NCBI GenBank assembly: GCA_002077045.2
Contig: KZ111179.1
Span: 70,004 to 134,003, forward strand
Length of the DNA: 64,000 bases
Reading direction: 5' to 3'
Origin: Rachicladosporium sp. CCFEE 5018
Taxonomy: Eukaryota; Ascomycota; Dothideomycetes; Cladosporiales; Cladosporiaceae
A program made the translations under genes and the position numbers. Positions 10,581 through 20,462 of the stretch are shown here, in pieces. Each line of letters opens with the position of its first letter. Positions within the stretch are counted from its first letter, which is position 1. The notes under the pieces were generated by a model that saw only the letters and a list, made by a program, of their open reading frames with translations, was not told where the DNA came from and made no database searches.

Positions 10581-12343
10581 ATGGCCGACTCGTCGTCTTC
10601 GTCTTCGATATCTAATGCGACTAAGCGAGCTTGTGATGCGTGCCATAGGCGGAAAGTGAAGTGCATCGGAGATGGCGCGAAAGCTTGCAAGAATTGCACA
10701 TCATCTGGACTTACGTGCACATACAATGCGATACCTCAGAAGAAAGGTCCGAAGGGCAGTCGAGCGAAGGTCATCACCGAGTTGCGGGAGAATCAACGCC
10801 AAACTCAGCTTTCTTCTGGTCGCAATGGAATCGAGGAGACACCTCATTCGCCTGCATACCTTCGAAAGAAGGGTCTGCTGTCCATGGAGATGATCACAGC
10901 TTGTGTGGACTACTTCTTCGCCAACATGTATCCGACCATGCCCATACTACACCGCGTCAAAGTTGGTGAAACAATCGGTCAGATGGAGCAGAGTCCTGAA
11001 GCATATTGTCTAGTCGTGTCATTGTGTGGCTACATGATGATCCAACCGAATATGAGCCTTCCACCGACAGCGTTCCAGGACGCCGACATACAGCTGCAGC
11101 CTAGTCTTGAGCTTGGTCAGCTGCTTATACTCGAGACGCTGCGCGTTCGCAAGACATATGACTACATTGAGTCTCCGACATTCTGGTCTGTGATCACATC
11201 GTTCTTCTTGTTTGGCAGCTACTTTTGTCTGGATCGACAAAACACAGCCTGGTTCCACTTACGAGAGGCAACCACGCTGTCTCACGTGCTCGGCATGCAG
11301 AAGAGAGCCACTACCAGACGTCCGGAGACGTGATCGAGAGCTCACGCAAGCGAAGGCTATACTGGCTATTGTTTGTGACCGAACGAGCGTATGCACTGCA
11401 GAAGCACAAGCCACTGAGCTTGCACGCGACCATCAGTCTCCCTACCATGGAAGACGATCCGACGGAGACAGTCGAGCTCAGCGGCTTCGTGCATCTGGTC
11501 AATCTCTTTAGACCATTCGACGACACGTTCGTCGGACTCTGGAACAAAGCGCGCACAGGCTGCTCAACTGAGTGGCTCGCAGCACTACAACAGCAACTCT
11601 CTGATGCTCTACCTGTATACTTGGCTAGTACCGAGAGTCAGGCCGTAGATCTGCGATGTAGTCAACAATGGCTCCGCACAATGGTGTGGCAACTCTCGAT
11701 AAGCCACGGCTACCTCTCGTCGGTCGCATCAGAGAACGGCTTGAGCTTCAAGTTTCCTATCGAGATATCTCGGGACATGATCACAGCGATGAGCGGCTTT
11801 TCGCAGGCAGCGATGGAGGTACACGGTATCGGACTGATCGAGAAGCTCTTCGACGTTGCATGCACGCTCATAGACGTCATGTCTTGTGTGCCTCACGAGC
11901 AATACTCATTTGAATACGGACCGCGCGACTACCTGAACCAGTTCATGACGATCATATCGAGTCTACGAGGCGGGCAGCAGAGATACCTGCCTCTGCTATT
12001 GACGAAAGTTCATGACGCGATGCCTACGATGCCTACACCCGGTTTCTCCATGCCGATGGCTCCTGCTAGCTCGCGGTTGCTGGAGGACATGTGGGATTCT
12101 GAGGGAAACAGCCAGGGTCAGGCACACAGCAGCTCTGCGAGCACGCCTTTCGGCAGCCCGCCACTGGACGCCACTGCGCCACATACGATACCAGGGTTCA
12201 GGCACTCATTCCCGCTTGGTACATCGGGTATTGGGTATGGGAACGTGACTGCGCCGGTCTCTATGCCGATGTACCAGGGGCAAGGTGCTCCACAGTCGAT
12301 GTTCCCGACTTCGACGCCTGGACAGGAGTATCGGGGTGGCTGA
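10581..12343 (+). CDS. Zn2Cys6 fungal transcription factor, one frameshift
   Basis: Binuclear zinc-cluster regulator. With ATG 10581 the cysteines fall at 18, 21, 28, 36, 39 and 46 (CDACHRRKVKC, then CKNC and C), a canonical Zn2Cys6 domain followed by basic residues. A fungal-specific middle homology domain follows, including AWFHLREA and LGMQ, then RKRRLYWLLFVTERAYALQ. Its first part is in the frame ending at 11333. The continuation, from HYQTSGD on, is in another frame that runs to 12343. The switch lies at about 11301-11306 in an AAGAGAG run and no plausible intron bridges it. One missing base would restore the family pattern, so this is either a sequencing indel or an inactivating mutation. 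The C terminus is Ser/Pro/Gly-rich, as in activation regions. Target genes are unknown. Confidence 0.85.
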
Positions 12344-13188
12344 AGAGCAGGCTTCGAGAGTCATGGGAACAAGACAGCATGGCAAATACTTCATGATCAA
12401 CGCCGCACGCCCACGATCTCGAGACATTACATCGCGATACAATGGGGAGTCTAGGACAAGCTCCACGATGGCAGACATGCGCAGGACGCTTGCTCTAGGG
12501 CTACAGCGCCAGTTCTGGAGCTTCCTAGAAGAAGCGAGGTCATTCGATTGCCTTCTGTCGAGGGAACGCAGATGTCGCCTCAGCTACACAACCGCAAGTA
12601 GCTTAGACGCCGGAGGCGCCCAAAAATCGAGGAGCACAAAGTCACGAATATATGTGGTCGCTACTCGCTAGTAGGTGCAGGGGACGTTGCGCTGCCGAAC
12701 ACTCTGATACGACAGAGATCGGGCGTGTGAATCCCAGGGGTCGAGAGGAAACAATGCCGTCATAGGCAAAGTACTGCGTGGTGCCGCATCTCCACAAGAG
12801 GTAGAAACAGACAGCTACTTATATACCCAATGAAACGTACCGTTACGCATCAATATCGGGTTGATAGTGGGAGAGTGCGTTCTCGATGTATGAATACATG
12901 TACCGTCGTTACCTATATGAATACCGTCGAAGCAAGAGCCGCGGAACCGCGGCTCGACGCTGACCTCAGCTTTGAGTTCTGGTCGTGCATGTGATGTTTA
13001 TGCTATACTTCACAAACGAAAGATGATATGAACAGTGTATGATCTCCACCATTCGGTTTGCTTGTAGAGCCCAGAGATATATCGAGCCATCTTTCGCCGT
13101 CCTCGCCGGTCTTCGGTCGCCTGCCTGGAAGCTGAAGTCAGCAACAAGCAGATCGTCGAGTCTTAGGTCTTCTGCTCGCTTCACCACG
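12344..13188. other. Intergenic, regulator to hydrolase
   Basis: No coding sequence recognised apart from a possible N-terminal extension of the hydrolase from 13039. It contains the palindrome at 12936-12955, listed separately. Confidence 0.5.
12936..12955. promoter_or_regulatory. Perfect 9-bp inverted repeat, CGG-N2-CCG palindrome
   Basis: The arms GAGCCGCGG and CCGCGGCTC are exact reverse complements around a two-base AA spacer. The centre reads CGG-AA-CCG, the inverted-triplet layout bound by Zn2Cys6 dimers. It lies about 100 bases before the first and 250 before the preferred hydrolase ATG, and 590 bases after the Zn2Cys6 gene. Alternatives are a hairpin in a transcript end or chance. 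Confidence 0.45.
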
Positions 13189-14127
13189 ATGTCCAAGATC
13201 ACAACCCAGGAAGGCTGGCATCGATTTCCCGATGGCTTCGAGGCCTATACTAAGACTTGGATCCCGCAGCAGTCGCCTCCAATAGCGCATTACGTCTTCA
13301 TCCATGGCTATTCAGATCACATCAATTCTTACGGCGGCTGCGCTCCGGCCCTCGCAGAGAATGGCATCAAAGTGCACTCCCTAGACCAACGAGGCTGGGG
13401 CCGCTCAGTCAAGACACCCGCAGTACGCGGCCGAACAGGCCCCACGAAACAAGTCCTAGACGACATGACTTCGTTCATCTCCTCCGTCCTCGAGGAGTCA
13501 GCGAAAGACCACGTCCCACTCTTTCTGATGGGCCACTCCATGGGCGGCGGCCAAGTCCTCCAGTACGCCGCCAAAGGTCCACCAGAGATCCTCTCGCGGA
13601 TCCGAGGTTTCCTGGCCGAAGCGCCACTCATCCAAGTCCACCCTGACACGAAGCCATGGAAACTTACCGAGTTCGCCGGCCGATGGGCCGGCAAGCTGAT
13701 GCCTCACGCTCACATGGTTAATAAACTCGACCACACCAAGCTGGCCCGAGATCCAAACGTCGGGCTCCAATTCAAGCAAGATCCTTTAAATCACGAGACG
13801 GGCACACTGGAAGGTCTCGCAGGCATGCTGGACCGCGCCAACGAGCTCGACTCCGGGAAAATCTTACTCAAAGACAGTGCTGGCGAAGGTGGCAAGCTGA
13901 GACTATGGATTGCGCATGGTGATGCTGATGGAGTTTGCGATTTTGAAGCTACGAAGAGGTTCTTTGAACGGCAGAAGCTGGCTGATAAGGAGTTCAGGAT
14001 TTATGAGGGATGGTATCATGTGTTGCACGCGGAGGCTGGGGCGGATGAGAGGAAGTTTGCGGAGGATGTTGTGGAGTGGGTTAAGGCGAGAAGTGGGCCA
14101 CTTGAAGGGACGAAGTCGAGGCTGTAA
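13189..14127 (+). CDS. Monoacylglycerol-lipase-like alpha/beta hydrolase (Yju3 family)
   Basis: Serine hydrolase of the monoacylglycerol lipase group, which splits monoglycerides into glycerol and fatty acid at lipid droplets and membranes. Single exon, 312 residues from ATG 13189, matching the family length. The oxyanion region HGYSDH is near residue 39. The nucleophile elbow GHSMGG places Ser117. A catalytic Asp lies in the HGDADGVCD segment and the His in GWYHVLHAE. An in-frame ATG at 13039 would add 50 residues rich in Arg and Ser with few acidic residues, resembling a mitochondrial presequence; I chose the later start because it matches known family N termini. Substrate is inferred from family. 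Confidence 0.92.
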   Translation: MSKITTQEGWHRFPDGFEAYTKTWIPQQSPPIAHYVFIHGYSDHINSYGGCAPALAENGIKVHSLDQRGWGRSVKTPAVRGRTGPTKQVLDDMTSFISSVLEESAKDHVPLFLMGHSMGGGQVLQYAAKGPPEILSRIRGFLAEAPLIQVHPDTKPWKLTEFAGRWAGKLMPHAHMVNKLDHTKLARDPNVGLQFKQDPLNHETGTLEGLAGMLDRANELDSGKILLKDSAGEGGKLRLWIAHGDADGVCDFEATKRFFERQKLADKEFRIYEGWYHVLHAEAGADERKFAEDVVEWVKARSGPLEGTKSRL

Positions 14128-14441
14128 TGTATGTTGATAGTGAACGATGAAGTCACGATGCAGAAATTTGCTTCATTTGCACTATCTGGGGTATACTCCT
14201 TGAGCCAGAATGGGAGTGCGGCATCAGTGACTTCGTGAATCGTGTCTTCAATGCCGTCTAGAGGGTCAACTGTTTGAACAACTCGTCGCGTTATCACAGC
14301 CCGATCTCCATAGTCCTGAATTCCCGGACAAATCGGTTCCACCTGTAGCCGATCGGAAGTAGAGCTGGGCGGAAGACGAATGCTTGGACCGGAACACCCA
14401 TTACCCAGGACGTGAAGGGGCTATATGAGCGTATAGCTTCG

Positions 14442-15146
14442 CTAAACATACTGTGAGAGCCAGCGGATGCCCTCGCCGTACCCTTGTCGCATCACCACGG
14501 AGCACATGAAGATCTCGATCGGTCGAATGCCCTCGAGCGCGATCTTACCCTTGCCAGCTGTGCACGAATCTTGTCAGCGTCTCTCCCTGCCATATGACTT
14601 ATTCAAACTTACTCGTCTGATACAGCCCCAACTCATGCCTCAGTTGATCCTCACTGACAGCATTTGGGTGATCGATCTTATTTCCCAACACAAGAAAGGG
14701 TGTCTTGTTCAAATCTTCCATACTCAGCAGCGCATCGAGCTCTGCTTTGCTCTCCTGAAATCGCTCCGGATCCTTCGCATCCACGAGGAAAACTATGCCT
14801 GACACCTCAGGGAAATAATCCTTCCATAGCCGTCGAGCTTGCTGATGGCCTCCCAGATCGAATGTTGTGAAGCGGCAGGCGCCGATGGAGAGCTCTTCTG
14901 ATGTTGGGTGCAGAGTAGGTTGGAGGATGGCCACGCGGTCGTTCTTGAGCATGTGGAGGAGCTGAAGCAGAGGGTATTAGTGGGATGATCTGATGACAGA
15001 GATGGATTGGCGTACGGTCGTCTTGCCGGCATTGTCGAGGCCGAGGAAGAGAAGTTTGGCGTGCTTGTTTGCTAGACCCAGCTGTGCGAGCACATCCCAG
15101 ACTGTATGCAAACATCTGATCAGCGCTCTGCGACCTTATATCGCAA
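14442..15146 (-). CDS. SAR1: SAR1 small GTPase, exons 2-4 (exon 1 beyond gap)
   Basis: COPII-coat GTPase that starts vesicle budding at endoplasmic-reticulum exit sites. On the minus strand exon 2 is 15016-15101, exon 3 is 14613-14961 and exon 4 is 14442-14557. Exon 1 (19 nt, encoding MWIIDW plus one base) is seen only right of the gap, at 15704-15722. The joined gene is 570 nt, 189 residues, the usual Sar1 length. The P-loop GLDNAGKTT spans exon 2. Exon 3 has the Sar1-type LHPTSEEL switch, DLGGH and the NKID guanine motif. The C terminus ends in a GIRWLSQYV-type tail. The 100-N gap falls in intron 1. This is real sequence broken by assembly, not a damaged gene. Confidence 0.93.
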
Positions 15147-15246
15147 NNNNNNNNNNNNNNNNNNNNNNNNNNNNNNNNNNNNNNNNNNNNNNNNNNNNNN
15201 NNNNNNNNNNNNNNNNNNNNNNNNNNNNNNNNNNNNNNNNNNNNNN
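15147..15246. other. Assembly gap (100 N)
   Basis: Exactly 100 N, a placeholder length. The 424 bases before it (14723-15146) reappear as the first 424 bases after it (15247-15670), so the flanking contigs overlap and the true gap is negative or the join ambiguous. Confidence 0.97.
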
Positions 15247-15722
15247 CTCAGCAGCGCATCGAGCTCTGCTTTGCTCTCCTGAAATCGCTCCGGATCCTTC
15301 GCATCCACGAGGAAAACTATGCCTGACACCTCAGGGAAATAATCCTTCCATAGCCGTCGAGCTTGCTGATGGCCTCCCAGATCGAATGTTGTGAAGCGGC
15401 AGGCGCCGATGGAGAGCTCTTCTGATGTTGGGTGCAGAGTAGGTTGGAGGATGGCCACGCGGTCGTTCTTGAGCATGTGGAGGAGCTGAAGCAGAGGGTA
15501 TTAGTGGGATGATCTGATGACAGAGATGGATTGGCGTACGGTCGTCTTGCCGGCATTGTCGAGGCCGAGGAAGAGAAGTTTGGCGTGCTTGTTTGCTAGA
15601 CCCAGCTGTGCGAGCACATCCCAGACTGTATGCAAACATCTGATCAGCGCTCTGCGACCTTATATCGCAACCCATATGACGCCGCTTGGGGGAGTGGACG
15701 TACACCAGTCTATGATCCACAT
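15247..15722 (-). CDS. SAR1: SAR1 5' part, block B (exons 1, 2, partial 3)
   Basis: Repeats exon 2 (15540-15625) and the start of exon 3 (from 15485 down to the gap), and adds exon 1 at 15704-15722 with a GTACGT donor. It most likely represents the same gene as the fragment at 14442-15146, counted twice because of contig overlap. The alternative is that it belongs to a second homeolog whose 3' half is missing. Confidence 0.9.
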
Positions 15723-15730
15723 GATGTCGC

Positions 15731-16209
15731 TTTGTCGAAGTCAATAGGATATGATCTGGAGGTTCGAGGTAAGGTCTGAGGTTGAGAAAGTGTGGCAAAG
15801 TGGCAAGAGTGCGTATACCGGTGGCTTATGTGATCCTATGCGTCTCGCAACAATCGCACCTGTCCGCTTCGAGAGGCCAACATCACGGACTCGGGATGAA
15901 GTCCATGCCAAGCCCGATTGCAAACTCTATTCCAGACTAACGATCACGTGCCAGCCATGTCCGATGCTGTATTCAATGCCAGCCCTTAGCCAGAGTCATC
16001 TGATAACAAAGGGTGTTAGATACCTCTGTATCCGGGCCGTAGACTCCTTCCAAGGGCATCATCGTCATTGGTCACGCAGCAATCTAATGAGCCGTTGGCC
16101 ACCATAAGCATTCAACTGGATACCTGAACATAGATGCTCAGAGCTACATTTGGAAGACTTCAGATATCGTTCCAGTTGGTATATCGCGAAGACTCGTGGA
16201 TTCACCGCG
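15731..16209. other. Intergenic, SAR1 to DUF2196 gene
   Basis: Divergent-promoter interval between minus-strand SAR1 and the plus-strand gene. Copies B and C agree up to about 15930 and then diverge strongly to about 16200. No coding signal seen. Confidence 0.5.
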
Positions 16210-16770
16210 ATGAATAATCCCAGGAATCGTCAGCAGCAATCTCGCCGCCAAGACCAGGACTCTACGCGAAGAAGTGACCGGTCATATGCCCCACGCCCAA
16301 GTCCCAGCTCGGTACCGAGTGTACAACAAGTCACTCGTGGGGCAGCAGTCTCGATCGTTCTCAAGGAGGATCAGCCTACTGGCAGAGAGGTACAAGGCAC
16401 TGTCCAAGACCTTTTGACTCGTGGCAATCACCCTCGAGGCATTAAAGTCAGACTGACTGATGGTCGAGTGGGCAGAGTGCAGAAGATGAGTGGCGCAGCT
16501 CAGTCAGCACCGCAGGTCGCACAAGCACCTGTCTCAGCACCGACGAACTATCGACGAGAGGGCGCGGCCTTGCCATCGACGAGAGATGTCAGGTTCGATG
16601 AGTATGAGGCACCACCTGTTCGGACATTCTTCGATTTCCTGCCAGCCGAGATGCGGAATGAGAGCACAGTACCTACTAACACCACTCCAACAGCGAAGTG
16701 TCCAATCTGTGGAGAGTTTGAGGGTGACGAGGTTGCAGTCTCACGTCACGTCGACGAGCATCTGAGTTGA
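16210..16770 (+). CDS. DUF2196 (YwbE-like) domain plus C-terminal zinc finger, copy B
   Basis: Single exon, 186 residues. An Arg/Gln-rich N terminus is followed by a YwbE/DUF2196-type domain at about residues 40-95 (GAAVSIVLKEDQ, TRGNHPRGIKVRL and DGRVGRVQK). This compact domain, of unknown biochemical role, occurs in bacteria and fungi. An Ala/Pro linker leads to a C-terminal CPICGEF-x-HVDEH finger with CxxC and HxxxH ligands, resembling small C2H2 or UBZ-type fingers. The start was set at ATG 16210; upstream frame-open codons lack an ATG. Copy C has the same protein with a frameshift before the finger. Nucleic-acid or ubiquitin binding is inference. Confidence 0.82.
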   Translation: MNNPRNRQQQSRRQDQDSTRRSDRSYAPRPSPSSVPSVQQVTRGAAVSIVLKEDQPTGREVQGTVQDLLTRGNHPRGIKVRLTDGRVGRVQKMSGAAQSAPQVAQAPVSAPTNYRREGAALPSTRDVRFDEYEAPPVRTFFDFLPAEMRNESTVPTNTTPTAKCPICGEFEGDEVAVSRHVDEHLS

Positions 16771-17293
16771 TCAAGCGAAGTCGGGTTGGCACCCAAATAT
16801 GCGGTTCTGGTCTTTGCCTATGGAGGCTCCATCACTGAACCTACCGCTTGATTGCAGGTCGCACAAAACTGGTCGCCGTTTTGGCTGCGGTCTCCCGGGC
16901 CGTGCATACCAACGTGGTGATCTGGAAGGCGCTAGTACTTTCGATGCGTTCGCCTCTGGGTAGATGCATCTAGCTGATGCAAGCGGAGCTGTCGGCTTGT
17001 AGTTACTGATTGGTCGCTTCTCACAGCATGTCTCACGCGGCGAGACACTACTCAGCATCAAGGCTATCTACTGAAGTCTGTGGTCGCAACGTGTTCAGGA
17101 GTGCACTCTGCGTGCAAAGTATCGTCGATACACTCAGCAACTTTGCACGAGCGAAGTCGGTCCTTACTACCTGGTTCTCGATATTTTGGACTCTTCGTAG
17201 TGGAATCAGTGATAGCTAGTAAGCTCCGTCTACGATCGTGCAAGCAGCCGAAGTGCTGACCCTCTCCCTGGCTCTGGTTCTCGGGATTGATGC
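16771..17293. other. Spacer before relic gene; possible upstream exons
   Basis: Mostly uninformative. From about 17220 the frame of the following relic reads plausible Ser/Arg-rich protein after a TAG that could be an acceptor (17219), then hits a TGA shared by both copies just before ATG 17294. The relic may therefore once have been longer. Confidence 0.35.
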
Positions 17294-17956
17294 ATGCTAC
17301 ACGACCTGCACGAAGCCCTGCGAGAGAATATCGTAGGTCCCTATCATGCACAGGCCGAAGCTTTACGGACGTAGGGTCTAGAACCCAACGGCACTTACGA
17401 CAACATACGACCAGCAACTGCCGCCCAAGATTCGGCTTGGATGTTCGTTCTGTAATGCACCTTAACGAGGCATGGCATCCGTTTTGACAGCTGTGCCGGA
17501 TGTATGCAGCCGGCGGAAGACATGGAACGAACGCCGTTGGACGTCCTGTGGAAGTCCACCAGGATCATTGCAATCAGAGTAGTGGCTTGCAGCCGTTGGC
17601 CGACTGCTGCTGCACGTCATATTCCCAATGCCAATTCTAGATGATCCAACTTTCCCAAGAGCCCGGTTTTCCGAGCTTCTGCAAATGACACAGGACGCTC
17701 GCAGTGGCCTCTTAGCAGCTCTGATGCCGAATGTCAGGATTGGGCCCTGCGAGCTTCTGGGCCGTACCATGTAGATCTCTTGTCTCTGTTGGCAACGCCC
17801 ACTGGAGCTACAGGTCCGGCATCGCCGGCAAAGACTGATACATCTGCACGCTCCAGCGGAGCGGACACGCGCTACCTTCCCCGTACTTACCCTCGAGTGC
17901 CAAACGCCTTTGCAACAGCACGCTCACGGAACGAGCCCGTTGTGGAGGTAAGTTGA
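17294..17956 (+). pseudogene. Relic protein gene with in-frame stops, copy B
   Basis: One reading frame of 221 codons from ATG 17294 to TGA 17956 reads like protein (MLHDLHEALREN near the start, YPRVPNAFATA near the end) but contains three stops. A TAG stands where copy C has TAC. A TAA stands where C has CAA. A TGA near codon 116 is shared with C. In the last third several differences between copies are synonymous in this frame, which supports a coding past. I do not recognise the family. Unseen introns could explain the shared stop but not the copy-specific ones. Confidence 0.55.
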
Positions 17957-18545
17957 CTGGGAGCGACAGTCAGTATAAAAAGAGCTGCGGCCGAATCTCA
18001 CACTGATATACAATCGCCTTTCATAGCTTCGTAATATCTCATACCTCTAGTGGAAAGACTACTTGCGTTGTGTCATTGTGTCTTGCTCGCCGGCGGCTAT
18101 TGCATCATACTCCTGTCATTTGTCTCGCTCTTTTAACACATCAACACCTAATCACGTGCCTCATACAAAGGTTCTACTTCGCAGTCGGAGGGAGAGGTCT
18201 GACCGCTGGCAATACCATACAACCCTCGCGAAACATCTCGTCTACCTTGATCTGCTCGTATCCGGACTGAAGCTGGTAGTATCTACGACCATCTCAGCCT
18301 TGACCATCAAGCGTTCATGCCAAGCAGAGGGAAGGTACTTCGCTTTTCGACTTGCAGCAAGTACGACTCACCGCCGACCAGAGCTCCACTAGCACGCATA
18401 CACCCTGCGCAGTGCACCTGTCCGTCAACGTGTTCACGGTCGCTATCCAGATCGATCTGTACAACGACATTCTCCAACAGACTCTGGGCTGAGGCAACTC
18501 GCACAACGCAGCCAAACCAACCCCACCTGCAGCTCTACCGCTACA
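17957..18545. other. Promoter and leader of Myb-like gene, copy B
   Basis: A TATAAAAAG element at about 17974 lies roughly 570 bases before the chosen ATG; copy C has TATACAAAG there. The interval between contains open frames that shift between copies, so it is more likely a long leader than coding. Confidence 0.45.
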
Positions 18546-20118
18546 ATGCAGTACGCACAGCCGCATTGCTGTCAATGTCAACAGCATCATCGCCCTCAGC
18601 ATGCGGATGTGGCGGTGAACCAGAGCCACGTGCACAATAACACCTTCCCCTCCTACCTCCAAACGCAACTCGCAAACTGGCGTCCGTTCGACAGTCAACA
18701 ACATCCGCCACCTCCGCCCCAGCAGCTGCCGTCACAAGCATACTTGATACACGTTGGTCATCAGCAAGCAACAATGGACGCGAAGCCTGCCATCTCCGGA
18801 CATCTAGCGACCCCAGCTTTGAACGAACAACATCCTTATCAGTCAAGCTACCCTGCACCATACCACAACGCACGCTCAGACTCCTTTCAGTCGGTCTCCG
18901 AGCATGCACATGCGCAGCCTGAGTTCTTCAACGACAATTTCCACTACCATCGCCCGCAAGAAGCAGCGTTGTACAACCCACAATATCATCAACATCATCT
19001 GCAACACTGGAGTCACAAGGTCTCTACCGTCCCTACAATGCCTCATATGGCGCCTCATGGCCTGCCTCACCGGGTTTCTACCGAATCACTTCGCAAGGAC
19101 GCATCTCTCGCTCCGCCGTTCTCGCCACTCACCCGCTGGGTGACGAACGTTGATACCTCTCAGTACGAGATCATCGGCTCCGAGGACCTCAAGCACGGCT
19201 CATTCGCAGCATTCGACGAAGACGACGACATTGCTACCTCACCAACGACCGTGGATACCAACAGCTCGGGTCCCTTCACTCCTGCCGGCTCCGATTTCGG
19301 CAGCTTCGAAACGGCTCAGCCACGTACATGGACCGAGTTGAGTACGAGCTTTGGCTCGCAGGCCTCCGATATGTTCAGCCTCTTGCATGGTCTGCCATTT
19401 CACCCAGTCAATCATCTTGGAGCGCGGAAGAACTCTGCTACAGATTACATGACTGGCGCTGCACCGCCCGGGCACCCATCGACCCACTATATGAATCAGC
19501 CTGTTGCGTCGTATCCCATGATCGATACCACCATCCCTCGCACTATTACGACCGCCACTCTCAGAGACCTCCACCGCATCCCCATGATCGATGACATCGA
19601 GGAGCCGTCCAACGGCAACGCAACCAACACCTCCACCGTCGTCGACATCTCTGCTCAAGAAGAGGAAGAGTACAACAAGGCTCTCGAGGACCGCCGTCGT
19701 AAGGACGACTACCTCCTCGCCATGCGCAACAAAGGCTACTCCTACCGTGAGATCAAGCGCCGTGGCAAGTTCCGCGAAGCCGAGTCAACTCTTCGTGGGC
19801 GTGTGCGTGTTTTGACGAAAGATAAGTCTGAGAGGGTGAGGCGGCCGGAGTGGACTGAGGGAGATGTGAGTTCTCCACTGCTACTAAGTTGGCTTGTGCG
19901 TAGTGCTGACTCGTATCTTACAGATCCGCCTCCTCCACCGTGCGATTGCCCACAATCAGAAGCGGATGGAGCTCGGTAAGCTAGGTCGCACTCGCGATGG
20001 CAAGTTGCCGTGGAAGCGCATTTCGGTCTGGATCAAGGAGCACGGTGGTAGCTATCTCTTTGCTCCAGCCACGTGTGCCAAGAAGTGGGAGGAAGTCGAG
20101 GTTGGAGACGAGGAGTAG
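18546..20118 (+). CDS. Myb/SANT-like fungal DNA-binding protein, copy B (intact)
   Basis: Exons 18546-19865 and 19924-20118 with a 58-nt intron give 504 residues. The first ~370 residues are low complexity, rich in Gln, His, Pro and Ser with HQHH and PPPPPQQ runs. The conserved part begins near residue 375: RRKDDYLLAMRNKGYSYREI, then GKFREAESTLRGR, VRRPEWTEGD, IRLL, LPWKRISVWI and CAKKWEE. This arrangement matches fungal Myb-like regulators in which a trihelix-like segment precedes a SANT-type repeat. The intron splits the second half of the domain. A nuclear DNA-binding role is inferred from family. Copy C is disrupted at the exon 1 end. Confidence 0.85.
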
Positions 20119-20462
20119 TGTCGTCACTCTTCGGCCTGGCGTTGACTACTGCTTGTCGGGAAGGCCCGAGGGGTGCTTACCGGGAAACATTGTACTGATA
20201 CTGACAGCATAGAGTTTGGCGACTTGGCGTGCATGGCGCGAGAGTATAGGCGGTCTTGGAGACGGAGACATCACTGTCACACACTGTCTTTACAGCACTA
20301 GACATGATAACGCGAGCATCACGAAATGTATGTTTATGACCTCGAAAGTTTCGATCGGGCGCCTTGCTTCACTGTTGTGCATTACTCTATTCGAGCTCAA
20401 TATCAGCACTGCTTACCCTGCAACTCTCATTCGCCCTGTAGCCCTCAATGTTGTCCGTTCGC
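20119..20462. other. Intergenic between converging genes, copy B
   Basis: Short spacer between the plus-strand Myb-like gene and the minus-strand acyltransferase relic. Nothing further seen. Confidence 0.5.

Noticed and set aside
14723..15670. Local tandem duplication of SAR1
   Set aside because: The two parts are identical over 424 bases and separated by a 100-N placeholder, so contig overlap explains it better than biology.
16771..17061. 96-codon minus-strand frame of equal length in blocks B and C
   Set aside because: Equal length follows from high sequence identity. Composition is not protein-like and differences show no codon pattern.
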